Both the position numbers and the translations under genes were made by a program. From contig BQKZ01001464.1 of the NCBI GenBank assembly GCA_036244855.1, positions 70,833 through 89,349 of the forward strand: a DNA stretch of 18,517 bases. The letters are read 5' to 3'. This stretch comes from Temnopleurus reevesii (taxonomy: Eukaryota; Echinodermata; Echinoidea; Temnopleuroida; Temnopleuridae). A model generated the notes under the pieces. The model saw nothing but the letters and a program-made list of their open reading frames with translations, had not been told where the DNA came from and did not search any database. Positions within the stretch are counted from its first letter, which is position 1, and every line of letters begins with the position of its first letter. Positions 16,275 to 18,517 of this stretch are shown one piece after another.

Positions 16275-16426
16275 GAAAATTTTTACAAGAAGTTATTTCT
16301 GCAAAAAACTACTGAGAATTTCATTGATTCTTCCTAGTCAAGTATCAATGATTTAGGTATAGTTCAAGCACAAAAAGTATTTTTTTAATATGCTTTCAAG
16401 AAACTGACTTAAAATCACTTTGACAT

Positions 16427-16467
16427 TTTTTCCGTCCGACATGAAAGAGGCATGTCGGACGGAATTT
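16427..16467. repeat. CATGTCGGACGGAA head-to-head palindrome
   Basis: TTCCGTCCGACATG, a 7-nt spacer AAAGAGG, then CATGTCGGACGGAA. A perfect 14-bp inverted pair. Confidence 0.9.
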
Positions 16468-16839
16468 TTAGAATTCAACCCAAAGTTTTCCCTGGTAGAA
16501 GATTTCTATGACTCAAAATGTTCAACCCTTTAGCATTTCCAATTATTTTAAGTAGTTTAAAACTGTAATAGTATCTAATCAAACTACAAAACTAATGATA
16601 ATTTGATTTATTGATGTAGTATTTTTCAAATAATACATAGTATGTATCAAAGGTAATATGAATTGAAGATAGATTGCAGTCAAAATCTTATAAATTATTT
16701 TATGTGAGCCAAAGTTCTTCGTATCTATCCCTCTGTCAAGTGGTAATAAAGTTTAATAAAAGAGCAAGTATATTATGATTATCTTCAAATATTATCAAAT
16801 ACTTAAATGTAGATATGATAAATAGTGTAAAGAATAATT

Positions 16840-16876
16840 CCTTCCGACATGAAACAGTCATGTCACATAAAATACA
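16840..16876. repeat. Decayed copy of the same palindrome
   Basis: ATTCCTTCCGACATGAAACA followed by GTCATGTCACATAAAAT aligns over 37 positions with the palindrome at 16427-16467, including the spacer, with a few substitutions that break the second arm. Confidence 0.7.
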
Positions 16877-18435
16877 CGCTGCATAGTTTTACATTTTTTA
16901 ATCGTAACCATGATTCAAATGTTAAATGCCTAGATTTTTTTAGTTAATGTAGGTACATGTACGTACATGCGAGTCCAGTTATGAGTATTAAGAATAGCAA
17001 CAGTACATAATAAAAAAAAAAAAGATTAAGTGTTTTTCAGACCATACAATGTACCTGACTTTGACAAAGGTTAAGATACCTAGGACTTAGAATGGCTGTT
17101 TTTGTGTATCTTCGTGCCAAGATATCCAGTTTCAGGTAATGTAACAGGGAGAGAGCTTACATTTGCCCAAATCTAGAAATAATTCATGATAATAGTGTGC
17201 ATGGATAGCTTGGGGATTGATGTTTTTTAAGAGCACTAAACTAGGTAAAGATGTTTCTAAAAAAAAACAACTACAAGTATAATCCAAGGAAAACATTGTA
17301 GAAGGCTATTTCCCAGGGACATAACACCCATAGGACAGTTCAAGAACAGCTACACACATGTACATGTATGTGTACAACAGTGAGGAAGCAGTTTGATAAA
17401 ATAATTGTTTGTGGGGGGGGGGGGGCATTTATTAATGTTGTACATAAATCTAATTCCATCAGAACGTTGTCGATTCTTGAGGGATGTTGTCAAGTGGAAA
17501 ACCATGCAAAGTTCTAGTATCCTAGGTCCATGGAAATAAGTCTTCAGGAAAGTTTTCTGGGAACTTGAATCCCCAATCTGGTTGCGGTAAAAATTAGTTA
17601 TACAATGTACATGTAGGAACCAACCAACAGCACTTGTACTTCCAAGGAGTTTTCAACAGTAAATTTTTAATATGATTAAATGCATATTATGAACATATTA
17701 TGAACACAAATTACAGAACGAGAATCACTCTGCTATGCAGAAAAAAATATCTGAGAGTCTGAACAATGTTGAAAGGGATGTTGAAAGGCTTTCCATTCGG
17801 TAAAATAGAATTAGATTACCATGCTTTTTTTCAGGTTGGAATATTTTGCCAATAATTCACTGAGTAAATTTCATATTCATATACATTGTAAGCAACAACT
17901 TCTGCAAACAAATCATTGCAATTTCATTTGTAATTGATTGCTTATTATTAATATTAAAATGATCCTCAAGAAGTTTTCCAAATCGAACTATATCAGAAAT
18001 GGCACAGGATGATTCCAAATTTTGTCTAACTTTTGTATTCACTTCTGAAATGGAATATAATTAAATTATATGATTATGTGAAAATAATGGAATGGAAAAA
18101 AGTGAATTTAGTGGGAAACTAATTCTAACTACAGTTGATCATTGTATTGAATATATCAAAATGGCATTTTACTGGGCCGGCTGATATGTTATCAAATCGT
18201 TTTGCATGACAACAAGTTTAAAGTTGTGAGAAAGTCGAAGGGTACATACAGTACATACTGTTTTGAGATTAAATTGTCCATAAATCCTAGTATCAGTCAT
18301 TTATTTAAGTGGTTTTTATATCTTTTGGACTAATTACAAGCACTAAGAACCCATATAATATTTTTCTGTAAGTCAATGGGCTCTGTTCACAAAAAAGGTG
18401 AATTTCTCATTGATATTGTGTAGTGTCTATGTGAC
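16877..18435. other. AT-rich stretch, no gene seen
   Basis: Holds a poly-G run at about 17413-17424 and an ACATGTACATGTATGTG run near 17356. Small open frames have no recognised domain. The missing first exon of the tetraspanin was looked for here and not found. Confidence 0.5.
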
Positions 18436-18470
18436 CATGTCGGACGGAATGACCATGTCGGACGGAATTT
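18436..18470 (+). repeat. CATGTCGGACGGAA word, tandem pair
   Basis: Two direct copies with an 18-nt period (GACCATGTCGGACGGAAT repeated). Confidence 0.9.
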
Positions 18471-18517
18471 TATTCAATGTTTCCCTTATTTAAAGACAAA
18501 GAAGAAGTTTTTAGAAC

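Noticed and set aside
14520..18517. Tetraspanin first coding exon with the N-terminal tail and TM1 start.
   Set aside because: I looked for a phase-0 donor after an aromatic/hydrophobic stretch on the minus strand and found none convincing; it is probably outside the window.

Overview
This window looks like metazoan, most likely echinoderm (sea urchin) nuclear DNA. It is AT-rich and intron-rich, with one spliced gene in a dense background of small hairpin transposons, a tRNA-derived SINE family and microsatellites. The sea urchin guess rests on overall texture (abundant TACATGTA and TAGGCCTA words, many foldback MITEs, a SINE with an ATT-type tail) and is an inference. One base is ambiguous (N at 8749).

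The only gene I can support firmly is a tetraspanin on the minus strand, closest to the CD151/TSPAN11 group. Its exons run from right to left: 14328-14519 (end of TM1, small loop, TM2), 11406-11480 (TM3), 10651-10755 and 10226-10381 (large extracellular loop with CCG), 9039-9122 (end of the loop and most of TM4), then the C-terminal exon. Every junction is phase 0 with GT-AG sites. The 226 residues seen, plus about 28 missing N-terminal residues, match the length of human CD151. The first coding exon and promoter lie to the right of the window or were not recognised.

The most striking feature is at the 3' end. The last coding exon is present three times in tandem (7880-7948, 7716-7787, 7553-7621; spacing about 161-166 bp). 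Each copy has its own acceptor, an open frame and a stop. The copies differ almost only at synonymous positions, except at the extreme C-terminus, where the tails end in DPY, ELYR and EPY. This looks like a set of alternative terminal exons giving one receptor three cytoplasmic tails.

Layout: 1-230 foldback MITE; 345-522 a possible plus-strand exon and a TATA-box/first-exon candidate; 900-1079 a 180-bp palindromic MITE with TTA duplications; 1297-1456 another MITE; 2094-2322 a 115-bp tandem duplication; 2564-2855 a full-length SINE; 2856-5280 AT-rich with a 127-bp duplication; 5281-5655 two repeat families; 5655-7000 AT-rich, possibly 3' UTR; 7000-7530 tandem repeat units broken by a mariner-like MITE; 7553-14519 the tetraspanin with intronic repeats (GAT microsatellite, mariner-like MITE, SINE nested in a MITE, palindromes, and a tandem-duplicated segment before a possible plus-strand first exon at 12182); 14520-18517 mostly unassigned, with a mariner-like MITE and a cluster of an unexplained word, CATGTCGGACGGAA, in direct, inverted and tandem arrangements.
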